Origin: CAWBOV01 sp963790525
GTDB taxonomy: Bacteria; Actinomycetota; Actinomycetes; Mycobacteriales; Jatrophihabitantaceae
Assembly (NCBI GenBank): GCA_963790525.1
Contig: CAWBOV010000003.1
Location: forward strand, 744,001-808,000
DNA length: 64,000 nucleotides
Reading direction: 5' to 3'
The notes beneath the pieces are model-generated. The model searched no databases. It was not told the DNA's origin and saw only the letters and a program-made list of their open reading frames with translations. Made by a program: the position numbers and the translations under genes. Below, in pieces: positions 26,771-35,174 of this stretch (the stretch's first letter is position 1; each line of letters begins with the position of its first letter).

Positions 26771-28719
26771 GGCGAGGTCCCCGGACGCGGCACGACCTGG
26801 CCGATGACGAGATCGTTCGTGCACACGCTCGCCGGTGTCGACAGCGCCGACACCCCGATCGTGCTGATCCTTCCGACCACTCGCATGAAGATCTCGTTCA
26901 CTCCCTTGTGCAGCCGCACCGTCATGGTCGTCTCGCCGGCCCGTACGACGGCCGACGTGTCCGCGCTGGCGACGTAACCCATTCGGATCACCCAGTCCCA
27001 CGGGTAGGTCGTACCCGCGAGCTTGATGGTGACCGGCTGCGCGCCGAGTTGCCAGCCACAGCCGTTGGTCACCGGACCGGGCATCGCCCTGATGCCCTGG
27101 ATGTCGGGCAGGCGCAGGTGGCCGCTGTCGTCGGTCACCGCCAGGGTGGGGGAGCTGTCGCCGACCTGCAGGTAGCGGGGCTGGTGCCGCAGCGGCCTGA
27201 GGAAGTTCGACTCGAGGTTGTAGGGGTACAGCAGCGCCCACGCCACCGGATCGGGAACGATCTTGTCGTAGAGGACGAGGCCGTGCGGCGCGGCGTCGAG
27301 CTCGCGCGTCACTGTCTTCACGAACGCCTTCGCCGGGATCGCGCTCCAGTACCTGTCGTAGCCGACCGTCGAGTAGGTCGAGCTGGCCAGCAGGGCGAGG
27401 ACCAGCGCCGCGACGACCGATGCCGGGCGCGGTGGGCGGATGCCGTCGGCGATCTCGCGCCACTGCGGGTGGGCGAGCGCGACCTCCGTCCAGGCGCGGC
27501 GCTCCAGCTGTTGCGGTTCGGCCGCCGCGTAGCTGCCGACGATCGGCAGGACGGCCAGCGCCCCGCCCAGCGCGGCGACGAGCGCGACGTCGGTGACGTA
27601 GCGGTACTCGTCGCCGATGAGCGGCCCGATGAACGTGGCCCGGCTGACCGCCAGGAGCGCGAGGTCGAGCACCGCGTAGCCGACGGGCAGCACCCAGCCG
27701 AGCGCGGCGCGCCGGTTCCAGGCGACGGAGGCCCCCACGATGCCGATCACGACGATCCCGGCCAGGTAGGCGTTGAACGTGCTGGGCGCGGCCAGCGCCC
27801 CGGCGTAGCCGATCGAGTGCCACGTCCACGGCCCGCCGAGCAACCCGGGCATCAGGCTGTGCCCGGCCGACGCGCCGGCCAGCTGCAGGAGGTCCTGGAC
27901 GGTCGATGCGCCCCGCGCCGGCGAGGGCACCGAGACGAGATAGGCCGCCGCGTACGGCAGCACCACCACGAGGTAGCCGGCCCAGATCCGCCAGTGGGAC
28001 CGGGCCGCGGTGAGCACCCGGTGGACGGCCGTTCCTCCGGTGAACCAGAGCACGGTGACCGCGGCGACCAACGGCACCGCGAGCAGCGTCTTCTCCGAGA
28101 AACCCAGACCACCGACGACGGCCAGCACACCGTAGAGACCGGTGCGGGTCCGGCCGGTCTTGAGGTAGCGCACCTGGAACAGCAGCGCCGCCGCCATGGC
28201 CCACTGCTGCGGGAGCTGGTTCAACGCCGCGGCCCACCAGACCGTGGCCTCGAGGGTGATCGGGGAGAACAGGAACACGCTGAGCGGCACGAGGATCGCC
28301 GGGCGCCGCCCGAACAGCTCGACCAGCAGCTTGTAGAAGGTGTAGCCGGCTCCGGCCTGCAGCAGCAGGTTCACCGTCATCACGACCGGGAAGTTCAGCG
28401 GGAACAGCCTGGTCAGCACCCACACCTGCGCGAAGGCGGCCGGCATGACGTGGCTGTTGTAGGACCTGAACAGGAAGTCGTGGACGGCGGTCAGCGGGTA
28501 GTGGGCCGCCTGGCCGGTGAAGGCGAAGTCGTCGAGGAAGAAGTACCCGCGGTAGCCGATCCATCCCCGCACCAGCGCCTGGGCGAGCAGGAGAGCGGCG
28601 GCGGCGAGCCCGACCGTGCGGCCGGGTCGGGCCAGCGCCCAGTCGCGCGCGCGGCCACCGACGGTCGGTGGCGACGGGGCGCCGCGGTCCGAGGCGACGA
28701 GGTGGGTGTCGGTGGTCAT
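26767..28719 (-). CDS. Polytopic membrane protein, probable GT-C glycosyltransferase
   Basis: 650 residues: about 11-12 hydrophobic helices, then a C-terminal extracytoplasmic domain of about 150 residues. The first periplasmic loop carries GYFFLDDFAFTGQAAHY, the paired acidic residues expected for a polyprenyl-phosphate-sugar dependent GT-C enzyme. The start ATG 28719 overlaps the methyltransferase stop (ATGA), and its own stop overlaps the acyltransferase start, so three genes are translationally coupled. I do not recognise a named enzyme; an arabinosyl- or mannosyltransferase role is inferred from fold and neighbourhood only. Confidence 0.72.
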   Translation of the reverse strand: MTTDTHLVASDRGAPSPPTVGGRARDWALARPGRTVGLAAAALLLAQALVRGWIGYRGYFFLDDFAFTGQAAHYPLTAVHDFLFRSYNSHVMPAAFAQVWVLTRLFPLNFPVVMTVNLLLQAGAGYTFYKLLVELFGRRPAILVPLSVFLFSPITLEATVWWAAALNQLPQQWAMAAALLFQVRYLKTGRTRTGLYGVLAVVGGLGFSEKTLLAVPLVAAVTVLWFTGGTAVHRVLTAARSHWRIWAGYLVVVLPYAAAYLVSVPSPARGASTVQDLLQLAGASAGHSLMPGLLGGPWTWHSIGYAGALAAPSTFNAYLAGIVVIGIVGASVAWNRRAALGWVLPVGYAVLDLALLAVSRATFIGPLIGDEYRYVTDVALVAALGGALAVLPIVGSYAAAEPQQLERRAWTEVALAHPQWREIADGIRPPRPASVVAALVLALLASSTYSTVGYDRYWSAIPAKAFVKTVTRELDAAPHGLVLYDKIVPDPVAWALLYPYNLESNFLRPLRHQPRYLQVGDSSPTLAVTDDSGHLRLPDIQGIRAMPGPVTNGCGWQLGAQPVTIKLAGTTYPWDWVIRMGYVASADTSAVVRAGETTMTVRLHKGVNEIFMRVVGRISTIGVSALSTPASVCTNDLVIGQVVPRPGTSP

Positions 28720-29444
28720 CGGGTGAGGAAGTAGCGGGCGTAGCGCCAGTGCCCGCCGTACATCGGGTCGTCGTCGGCGGCGAGCACGGTGGCGCCGGCG
28801 GCCGCGGCGACCGCGTCGACGTCCGCACGCGGGAACGGGTTCATGTCCATCGGCGCCGGGTAACGCAGGATCCGCCGCTGGGCGAAGCGCAGCGCCCAGC
28901 GCGGCGCGTACCGGAACAGCAGGCCCTTCGCGCTGCGGTCCGGGGCCGTCGCCACCTGGATCACCAGCGCGCCGCCGGGGCGCAGCACCCGCAGCAGCTC
29001 GGCCAGATAGGTCCGCGCCAGCGGTGTGGGCAGGTGCTGCAGCACCAGGCTCGAGTAGACGATGTCGAACGCGGCGCTGTCGAACCGGGCCAGGTCGGCC
29101 CGCTCGTTCAGCACGAACTCCACGTTGGCGAGGGTGGACAGTTCCCGGGCGCGCTCGAGCATGGTGGGGGAGATGTCGACGCCGACCGCGCGGTCGACGT
29201 GCCCGGCCAGCGCCTGGGTCAGCCGCCCGACCCCGCAGCCGAAGTCCAGTGCCGCCGAGTGGCCGGGCGTCAGTCCCAGCTCGCGCACCCGCGCCAGCGC
29301 CTGCTCGATCTCCCCCCGCCCGGTGGCGAGGAACTCGGCGACGTCCCACGCGCCGTTGCGGTGCACGGGGGAGACCAGCACCGCCCAGAGCGGGTCCTGG
29401 GCGCCCAGGCGCGTCCAGTCGGCGCGCACGGTGTCGAGGCTCAT
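28716..29444 (-). CDS. Class I SAM-dependent methyltransferase
   Basis: 242-residue Rossmann methyltransferase. Motif I is ALDFGCGVGRLTQALAG, the acidic end of strand 2 is AVGVDISPTMLERA, and motif IV-like IVYSSLVLQHLPTPLA follows. The start ATG 29444 (MSLDTVRADWTRLG) has GGAAAGG upstream; the longer open frame is not convincing. It is first in a coupled run with the GT-C-like protein and acyltransferase, so it probably methylates a lipid-linked sugar or polyprenol intermediate of the same pathway. The substrate is not identifiable. Confidence 0.85.
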   Translation of the reverse strand: MSLDTVRADWTRLGAQDPLWAVLVSPVHRNGAWDVAEFLATGRGEIEQALARVRELGLTPGHSAALDFGCGVGRLTQALAGHVDRAVGVDISPTMLERARELSTLANVEFVLNERADLARFDSAAFDIVYSSLVLQHLPTPLARTYLAELLRVLRPGGALVIQVATAPDRSAKGLLFRYAPRWALRFAQRRILRYPAPMDMNPFPRADVDAVAAAAGATVLAADDDPMYGGHWRYARYFLTR

Positions 29445-29593
29445 GACGCCTTTCCGGGTACTGGTGGGGGCGGCGGGCCGCACCGGCCGGGACCGCCACG
29501 TGGAATTGGGTGCGGAAGACACGTGTGAGGCATGTTACTTCCTGGTAGCGTCCCGGTGTCTCAGCACGACCTATATCGCGAGGGGAAGTCAGC

Positions 29594-30607
29594 ATGCGGC
29601 GTCTCGGTGGCTACATCCTGCTCGGGCTGGGGGTCTTCCTCCTCGTGCTCGCGCCGGTGGTCAAGTTCGTCGTCGGGCCGGCCTCGGTCAAGGCCCCGCT
29701 GACCGTCCCCGCCAAGTACTCGACCTTGATCGCGGTCGCCGCGAACGGCGGCAAGTTCACCTTCCTGGACCCGACCCAGCAGAAGGAGACCCAGGTCGAC
29801 ATCCGCATCACGCGCACCATCCAGGGTGACGTGCTCAGCGGCGACGGGACGAACGCCGTCTACAACGAATCGCTCTGCCTCACCGTCGACGACGGCACCC
29901 ACCCCGGTTGCGTGGCCGGCGGCGATCCGCGGCTGATCACCAACAGCACCGACCGCGTCGCCTTCAACCGCAAGAGTGGCCTGGCCGTCGACAACCCCAA
30001 GTACTTCGCCAACGTCAACGGCGACACGTCCATCAAGCACAGCGGCCTGGCGTACAAGTTCCCGATCGACACGAAGAAGAAGACGTACTCCTACTTCGAC
30101 ACGGTCGCCGACAATCCCTTCCCGGCGGTGTTCCAGGGCACGGAGAAGATCGACGGCCTGTCCACGTACAAGTTCGTCCAGACGATCACCGACCAGCCCG
30201 TCCTCACCAACTTCCTGCTCCCGTCCCTGTACAGCGACACCCGCACGATGTGGGTCGAGCCCACCACGGGCGTCATCGTCAAGGGTTCGGAGGTGGTGGA
30301 CCAGCGCCTCACCGGCAGGGCCAGCCTCGATCCGAACAGTGCGCTGGTCTCGCCGGCGCTCACCGGGGCGACGGCGCTGAAGGGGACGCTGGTCTTCGAC
30401 GACGCGACGGTGAAGCTCCAGGCGCAGCTGGCCAAGGACAACCTCTCCAAGATCCACCTGGTGCGGATCTGGATCCCGCTGATCGGCCTGATCGTCGGGC
30501 TGATCGCGCTGCTGGCCGGGCTGGCGCTGCTCCTGAGCGGGCGCGCGTCAGGCGAGCACAGTGCAGAAGATCGCAGTCCCCGGGAAGTGCTGACCCCGCA
30601 GGGGTGA
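29594..30607 (+). CDS. DUF3068 (PorA-family) membrane protein
   Basis: 337 residues anchored by an N-terminal helix (GGYILLGLGVFLLVLAPVV) and a C-terminal helix (IPLIGLIVGLIALLAGLALL), with a beta-rich external domain between. Within it PAKYSTLIAVAANGGKFTF and the DTVADNPFPAVFQG region are characteristic of DUF3068. The M. tuberculosis member Rv0227c lies in the matching envelope locus (from memory). The function is unknown; some annotations say porin, which the two-helix design does not support. The ATG has GAGGGGAAG upstream. The last 60 bp overlap the converging methyltransferase gene. Confidence 0.85.
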   Translation: MRRLGGYILLGLGVFLLVLAPVVKFVVGPASVKAPLTVPAKYSTLIAVAANGGKFTFLDPTQQKETQVDIRITRTIQGDVLSGDGTNAVYNESLCLTVDDGTHPGCVAGGDPRLITNSTDRVAFNRKSGLAVDNPKYFANVNGDTSIKHSGLAYKFPIDTKKKTYSYFDTVADNPFPAVFQGTEKIDGLSTYKFVQTITDQPVLTNFLLPSLYSDTRTMWVEPTTGVIVKGSEVVDQRLTGRASLDPNSALVSPALTGATALKGTLVFDDATVKLQAQLAKDNLSKIHLVRIWIPLIGLIVGLIALLAGLALLLSGRASGEHSAEDRSPREVLTPQG

Positions 30608-31375
30608 CCACTGCCCCCAGGTGTCGGTGAGCCCGGCGGGCCACTCCGGCTCGATCACGTCCACGAGCCGGAAGCCGGCCGCCGCGAGTTCCCGGACCCG
30701 GTCGCCCATCGTGCGGTGGTGCTCGGCGTAGACCGGCGTTCCGTCGCTGTCGGTCTCCACATACGGCCGCCGGTCGAAGTAGGACCCCGATGCCAGCAGC
30801 CCGCCCGGACCGGGGTCGTCGGGGAACGCCCAGCGCATCGGGTGGGTGACCGCGAAGACCCAGCGGCCTCCCGGGCGCAGCACGCGGGCGACCTCGCGCA
30901 TGACGCCGGCGGAGTCGGCGACGAACGGGACGGCGCCGAACGCGGTAAACACGGTGTCGAACGTCGCGTCGCCGAACGGCAGCGCCTGGGCATCGGCCTG
31001 CACCAGCGGCACGTCCAGGCCGGTGTCGGCGGCCGCGGTCCGGGCGTGGCGCAGCATCCCGGCTGAGATGTCGAAGGCCACCGGACGGGCGCCCTGCGCG
31101 AGCAGCCAGCGCGAGCACATGGCCGAGCCGGCGCCGACCTCCAGGATGCGGGCGCCGCGGATCTGCTCGGCCGACCCGAGCAGGCGGACGTCCGCCTCGC
31201 GCACCCGCTCCGGGCACCACACGAAGTCCGCCGTGCCGAGGAAGTCACCGTGCTCGGCGTGGTAGGCGTCGGCGTCGTGGTCCCACCACCGGCGGTTCGC
31301 GCGGGCGCTGGGCGCGGCGCCCAGCGGGGCACGGGACACCGCGGAGGCCGGGGGCTTTTCTCCGGGAGCGCTCAC
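30548..31375 (-). CDS. Class I SAM-dependent methyltransferase (Rv0224c-like)
   Basis: 275-residue methyltransferase. N-terminal NRRWWDHDADAYHAEHGDFL is a signature of a small actinobacterial methyltransferase group, motif I is ILEVGAGSAMCSRWLLAQGA, and the region FAVTHPMRWAFPDDPGP follows. I start it at the GTG at 31375 (VSAPGEKPPAS). It is convergent with and overlaps the DUF3068 gene. A methyltransferase (Rv0224c) adjoins the GT, DUF3068 and acyltransferase genes in M. tuberculosis too, by my recollection, so it belongs with this envelope locus rather than with the peptidase that follows. Confidence 0.85.
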   Translation of the reverse strand: MSAPGEKPPASAVSRAPLGAAPSARANRRWWDHDADAYHAEHGDFLGTADFVWCPERVREADVRLLGSAEQIRGARILEVGAGSAMCSRWLLAQGARPVAFDISAGMLRHARTAAADTGLDVPLVQADAQALPFGDATFDTVFTAFGAVPFVADSAGVMREVARVLRPGGRWVFAVTHPMRWAFPDDPGPGGLLASGSYFDRRPYVETDSDGTPVYAEHHRTMGDRVRELAAAGFRLVDVIEPEWPAGLTDTWGQWSPLRGQHFPGTAIFCTVLA

Positions 31376-31418
31376 CCGTGCGATCCTGCCAGGACCGCGC
31401 AACCGGGAGGGGTGAACC

Positions 31419-32332
31419 GTGGACTTCAACGACGACGCCAGGCTGGACACGTCGCAGATCGAGGACCGGCGGGGTCAGGGCGGCGGGGGCATCCTGAGCG
31501 GCCTCCCCGGAGGCGCGCTCACCGGGGGAGCCGGCGGCCTGGGGATCGTCGGCATCATCGTGGTCATCCTGATCCAGGTGCTCGGCGGCGGGGGCGGCGG
31601 CTCCGGCGTGGCCTGATCCCGGCGCGAGCGGCCCCGTCCAGGTGGCCAGCTGCCGGACCGGCGCCGATGCGAAGGCCCGCGAGGACTGCCGCATCGAGCT
31701 GATCGCCAACAGCGTGCAGGCCTACTGGGCGACGGAGCTGCCGCGGCACGGCGTCACCTACACCGAGGCCGACACCGTGCTGTTCACCGCGCAGACGTCC
31801 TCGGGCTGCGGGGCAGGCGAGCGCGGACATGGGGCCGTTCTACTGCCCGACCGACAAGAAGGTGTACCTGGACCTGTCCTTCTTCCAGGACATGCTGCAG
31901 AACCAGCTCGGCGCGGAGGGCGGCCCGTTCGCCGAGGCCTACGTGGTGGCCCACGAGTACGGCCACCACGTCCAGGACCTGCTCGGCACCATGACCAAGG
32001 CGCAGCGGCTCGGGGCCACCGGGGCGACCAGCGGAAGCGTCCGCCTGGAGCTGCAGGCCGACTGCTACGCGGGCGTGTGGGGCAAACACGCCACCACCAC
32101 CCTGGCCTCCAACGGTCAGCCGTTCATCACCGGGCTGACCCAGGACGACATCAACCGCGCCATCGACGCCGCCGAGGCGGTGGGCGACGACCGCATCCAG
32201 CAGCGGGCCCAGGGCAGCGTCAATCCCGAGCAGTGGACGCACGGCTCGGCGGCGGAGCGGGAGAAGTGGTTCATGACCGGCTACAGCTCCGGCAACCTGG
32301 CCCGGTGCGACACCTTCTCCGGCTCGATCTGA
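31419..32332 (+). CDS. YpfJ-type neutral zinc metallopeptidase (frame interrupted near 31610 and 31820)
   Basis: Membrane-anchored metallopeptidase. The start MDFNDDARLDTSQIEDRRG is typical of the family. A Gly-rich stretch and one helix (GIVGIIVVILIQVLGGG) precede the extracellular catalytic domain. The zinc motif is VVAHEYGHHVQDLLG, with a later glutamate region RLELQADCYAGVWG. The frame stops at 31616 but homology resumes one base over (PVQVASCRTGADAKAREDC) and again near 31820 (MGPFYCPTDKKVYLDL). Two indels in a short gene suggest sequencing error. Length about 304 residues when joined. The final SGSI and stop lie in a tandem repeat (32321-32379). Confidence 0.8.
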
Positions 32333-32379
32333 CCGCGGCCGGCTCTATCTGACCGCGGCGGCTCGATCTGACCGCGGCG
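32321..32379 (+). repeat. Three tandem ~20-bp copies of the metallopeptidase gene's 3' end
   Basis: Units beginning GGCTCGATCTGACCGCGG start at 32321, 32341 and 32360 (the second has GGCTCTATCT). The first is coding and includes the stop; the other two follow it. Confidence 0.85.
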
Positions 32380-32401
32380 GTGCCGCGGACCCGGGGGAGG
32401 G

Positions 32402-32581
32402 CTAGGGCCGGTCGCCCTCGACGGGTGCCCAGAGGGGCGGTGGCTGGTGGGCGGCGTCCTCGTGGGTCCAGCCGATCGGATACTCGTGCTGGAAGGTCGC
32501 GTGGTCCTCGCGGCAGTGGTAGTCGAGTTCGGAGCGGAGGCCGAACTTCAGCTCACACTTGGGGCATTGCAACGCACTCAT
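32402..32581 (-). CDS. 59-residue C2H2-type zinc-finger protein
   Basis: Very small protein starting MSALQCPKCELKFGL. Cys6, Cys9, His22 and His27 give C-x2-C-x12-H-x4-H, the spacing of a classical C2H2 finger, which is uncommon in bacteria. The remainder is acidic and proline-rich (TFQHEYPIGWTHEDAA). The ATG at 32581 has AGGGAG about 8 nt upstream; the longer open frame lacks support. It is divergent from rpsA. A nucleic-acid or protein-binding role is possible but unproven. Confidence 0.7.
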   Translation of the reverse strand: MSALQCPKCELKFGLRSELDYHCREDHATFQHEYPIGWTHEDAAHQPPPLWAPVEGDRP

Positions 32582-32694
32582 CGACGACTCCCTGGGGTGC
32601 CCAGTACTGCTTGGGCCCATGCTAGGACGCCCCCCGCGCACCAGGTAGCGACGCGCCCTGTGGATCCGCCCAGGATCGGCTGAGGGGGCGCGGA

Positions 32695-32724
32695 TTGACC
32701 CGCCAGAGCGGGCGTCGGTAGACT
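32695..32724 (+). promoter_or_regulatory. rpsA promoter (-35 TTGACC, -10 TAGACT)
   Basis: TTGACC at 32695-32700 and TAGACT at 32719-32724 are separated by 18 bp, close to the vegetative sigma consensus. Transcription would start near 32731, leaving an untranslated leader of about 175 nt before rpsA. Confidence 0.75.
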
Positions 32725-32907
32725 CGAACACGCGTGTGCTGTGCCTGCGTCCTCAACAGGGAGTAGGCCGCTCGCTGAGTGATGACTTTCCCGTTCCACA
32801 CTGCACCTAGATCGATGTGTGTCGTGGTGGGTCCGACATGCTCCGTGATCAAGGGCTCAGCATCGTCCCGACATAGGCATAGTCCGCCGAAGGAATCCAC
32901 CCACTCC

Positions 32908-34389
32908 ATGACGTCCACCATCGAAGCACCCATCAGCACGACCCCGCAGGTCGCCATCAACGACATCGGATCGAGCGAGGACTTCCTCGCCGCCATCGAT
33001 GCCACCATCAAGTACTTCAACGATGGCGACATCGTCGAGGGCACGATCGTCAAGGTCGACCGCGACGAGGTCCTGCTGGACATCGGCTACAAGACCGAGG
33101 GTGTCATCCCCTCTCGCGAGCTGTCCATCAAGCACGACGTCGACCCCAACGAGGTCGTGACGGTCGGCGATCAGATCGAGGCCCTGGTTCTCCAGAAGGA
33201 GGACAAGGAAGGCCGGCTGATCCTGTCCAAGAAGCGCGCTCAGTACGAGCGGGCATGGGGCACGATCGAGGCGAAGAAGGAAGCCGACGAGGTCGTCGAG
33301 GGTGTCGTCATCGAGGTCGTCAAGGGTGGACTCATCCTGGACATCGGCCTGCGCGGGTTCCTTCCCGCGTCGCTGGTCGAGATGCGCCGCGTGCGCGATC
33401 TGCAGCCCTACGTGGGCAAGACGATCGAAGCCAAGATCATCGAGCTCGACAAGAACCGCAACAACGTGGTCCTGTCGCGCCGGGCCTGGCTCGAGCAGAC
33501 GCAGTCCGAGGTGCGCAGCGACTTCCTGAACAAGCTCGCCAAGGGCCAGGTCCGCTCCGGTGTGGTGTCGAGCATCGTCAACTTCGGTGCGTTCGTGGAC
33601 CTCGGTGGCGTCGACGGCCTGGTGCACGTCTCCGAGCTGTCGTGGAAGCACATCGATCACCCGAGCGAGGTCGTCGAGGTCGGCCAGGAGGTCACCGTCG
33701 AGGTCCTGGACATCGACATGGACCGCGAGCGGGTCTCGCTGTCGCTCAAGGCCACCCAGGAAGACCCGTGGCGCCAGTTCGCCCGTACCCACCAGATCGG
33801 CCAGGTCGTGCCCGGCAAGGTCACGAAGCTGGTTCCGTTCGGTGCGTTCGTCCGGGTGCAGGACGGCATCGAGGGCCTGGTCCACATCTCCGAGCTGGCC
33901 GAGCGCCACGTGGAGATCCCGGAGCAGGTCGTGCAGGTCGGCGACGACATCCTGGTCAAGGTCATCGACATCGACCTGGAGCGCCGCCGGATCTCGCTGT
34001 CGCTGAAGCAGGCCAACGAGGGTGCCCTCACCGAGGACAGCTTCGACCCGGCCCAGTACGGCATGGAAGCCCAGTACGACGACAAGGGCAACTACATCTA
34101 TCCCGAGGGCTTCGACCCGGAGACCCAGGAATGGCTCGAGGGCTTCGACGCCCAGCGCGAGGCCTGGGAGAAGCGGTACGCATCGGCGCGCGAGCGTTTC
34201 GAGGCGCACCGCAAGCAGATCACCGAGGCGCAGAAGGCCGACGCGGAAGCCGCGTCGGAGTCCGGTGAGGCGACGTCCTACACGTCCGACACCGCCGCCG
34301 CGACCGAGGAGGCCGAGGCCACCGCTGGTGGCACGCTCGCCTCGGACGAGGCGCTCGCCGCACTGCGCGAGAAGCTGACCGGCCGCTGA
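32908..34389 (+). CDS. rpsA: 30S ribosomal protein S1
   Basis: mRNA-binding ribosomal protein, 493 residues. Four S1 (OB-fold) repeats begin near residues 38 (GDIVEGTIVKVDRDEVLLDI), 128 (EGVVIEVVKGGLILDI), 212 (GQVRSGVVSSIVNFGAFVDL) and 298 (GQVVPGKVTKLVPFGAFVRV). An acidic, Ala/Glu-rich tail of about 110 residues follows, as in other actinobacterial S1. The start ATG 32908 (MTSTIEAPISTTPQVAINDI) aligns with the mycobacterial N-terminus; the open frame extends 43 codons into the leader without support. A strong hairpin ends the unit. coaE lies two genes on, a conserved neighbourhood. Confidence 0.97.
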   Translation: MTSTIEAPISTTPQVAINDIGSSEDFLAAIDATIKYFNDGDIVEGTIVKVDRDEVLLDIGYKTEGVIPSRELSIKHDVDPNEVVTVGDQIEALVLQKEDKEGRLILSKKRAQYERAWGTIEAKKEADEVVEGVVIEVVKGGLILDIGLRGFLPASLVEMRRVRDLQPYVGKTIEAKIIELDKNRNNVVLSRRAWLEQTQSEVRSDFLNKLAKGQVRSGVVSSIVNFGAFVDLGGVDGLVHVSELSWKHIDHPSEVVEVGQEVTVEVLDIDMDRERVSLSLKATQEDPWRQFARTHQIGQVVPGKVTKLVPFGAFVRVQDGIEGLVHISELAERHVEIPEQVVQVGDDILVKVIDIDLERRRISLSLKQANEGALTEDSFDPAQYGMEAQYDDKGNYIYPEGFDPETQEWLEGFDAQREAWEKRYASARERFEAHRKQITEAQKADAEAASESGEATSYTSDTAAATEEAEATAGGTLASDEALAALREKLTGR

Positions 34390-34417
34390 CCCGACGGGGA
34401 CGCTGACCGGCCGCTGA
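34374..34417 (+). repeat. Duplicated 16-bp 3' end of rpsA
   Basis: GCTGACCGGCCGCTGA, the last codons and stop of rpsA (34374-34389), recurs at 34402-34417, 28 bp downstream. Confidence 0.8.
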
Positions 34418-34430
34418 GCCGCACGCACGA

Positions 34431-34466
34431 CACGATGCCCGGGGGGTTCGCCTCCCGGGCATCGTG
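34431..34466 (+). terminator. Strong hairpin terminator after rpsA
   Basis: CACGATGCCCGGG (34431-34443) pairs with CCCGGGCATCGTG (34454-34466). The inner GGG/CCT adds three pairs around a TTCG loop, giving a 16-bp stem. No T-tract follows, which is usual for actinobacterial terminators. Confidence 0.85.
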
Positions 34467-34490
34467 CTGTCCGCTCGCTACCGTCAGGGA

Positions 34491-35171
34491 ATGGCACCCT
34501 CGCGCCTGACGACCACTGTCGCCGTCCTGCTGGCGGCCGGCCTGACCTGCGCCGCCTGCAGCTCGGGTTCCTCGACCGCCTCGCACGCCCCGACCACGGC
34601 GTCGGCCTCGACACCGGTCTCCATATCCCCGACGACATCCGCGTCGGTGGTGCCCACGTCGGCGACCCCGACGGCCTCGCCCAGTCCCACGTCCTCGACG
34701 ACGCTGGGTGGCGCCTGCGACACCGTGCTCCCCGTGACCGCTGTCGACGCCGCTGTCGGCACGCCGGTGGCGGGCAAGGCCGTGTTCATCATCAACCAGC
34801 CCGACTCGGCCGCGGGGCAGGTGGAGCGCATCAACTGCCAGTACGGCGTGGCGCCGGTCAAGAAGGGCAGCAAGACCACCGCCGCCAAGGTGGAGGTCAG
34901 CGTGAGCCTCTACGCCTCCGACGCGGAGGCGGCCGCACGGGTGAGCAGCACGCTGGAACAGTGGCGTCAGAACGGTGCGACGCCGCACGCGGTGTCGGTG
35001 GGCGGGCACCCGGCCACCGTCCTGACCGGGTACCAGAGCCCGCTGCTCGTCGTCGGCTCCGGGCCACGCACCGTCGCCGTCACGATGGTCGCGACGCTGG
35101 TGGCCGGCGCGAAGCTGGACTCGGTGATGGCCGGCATCGCCGCGGCCGCCCTGTCCGGCTCCGGGGGCTGA
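34491..35171 (+). CDS. Putative secreted lipoprotein (DUF3558-like)
   Basis: 226 residues. N-terminal signal TTTVAVLLAAGLTCAACSSG ends in a lipobox-like Cys; a Ser/Thr/Pro-rich linker of about 50 residues follows. The globular domain begins CDTVLPVTAVDAAVG and contains a second Cys (RINCQYGV), a likely disulphide partner, and the segment VEVSVSLYASDAEAAARV. Small substrate-free lipoproteins of this type, some called DUF3558, are common in actinobacteria and have no assigned function. TACCGT 8 nt before the ATG suggests a leaderless transcript starting just after the rpsA terminator. Confidence 0.75.
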   Translation: MAPSRLTTTVAVLLAAGLTCAACSSGSSTASHAPTTASASTPVSISPTTSASVVPTSATPTASPSPTSSTTLGGACDTVLPVTAVDAAVGTPVAGKAVFIINQPDSAAGQVERINCQYGVAPVKKGSKTTAAKVEVSVSLYASDAEAAARVSSTLEQWRQNGATPHAVSVGGHPATVLTGYQSPLLVVGSGPRTVAVTMVATLVAGAKLDSVMAGIAAAALSGSGG

Positions 35172-35174
35172 GGA

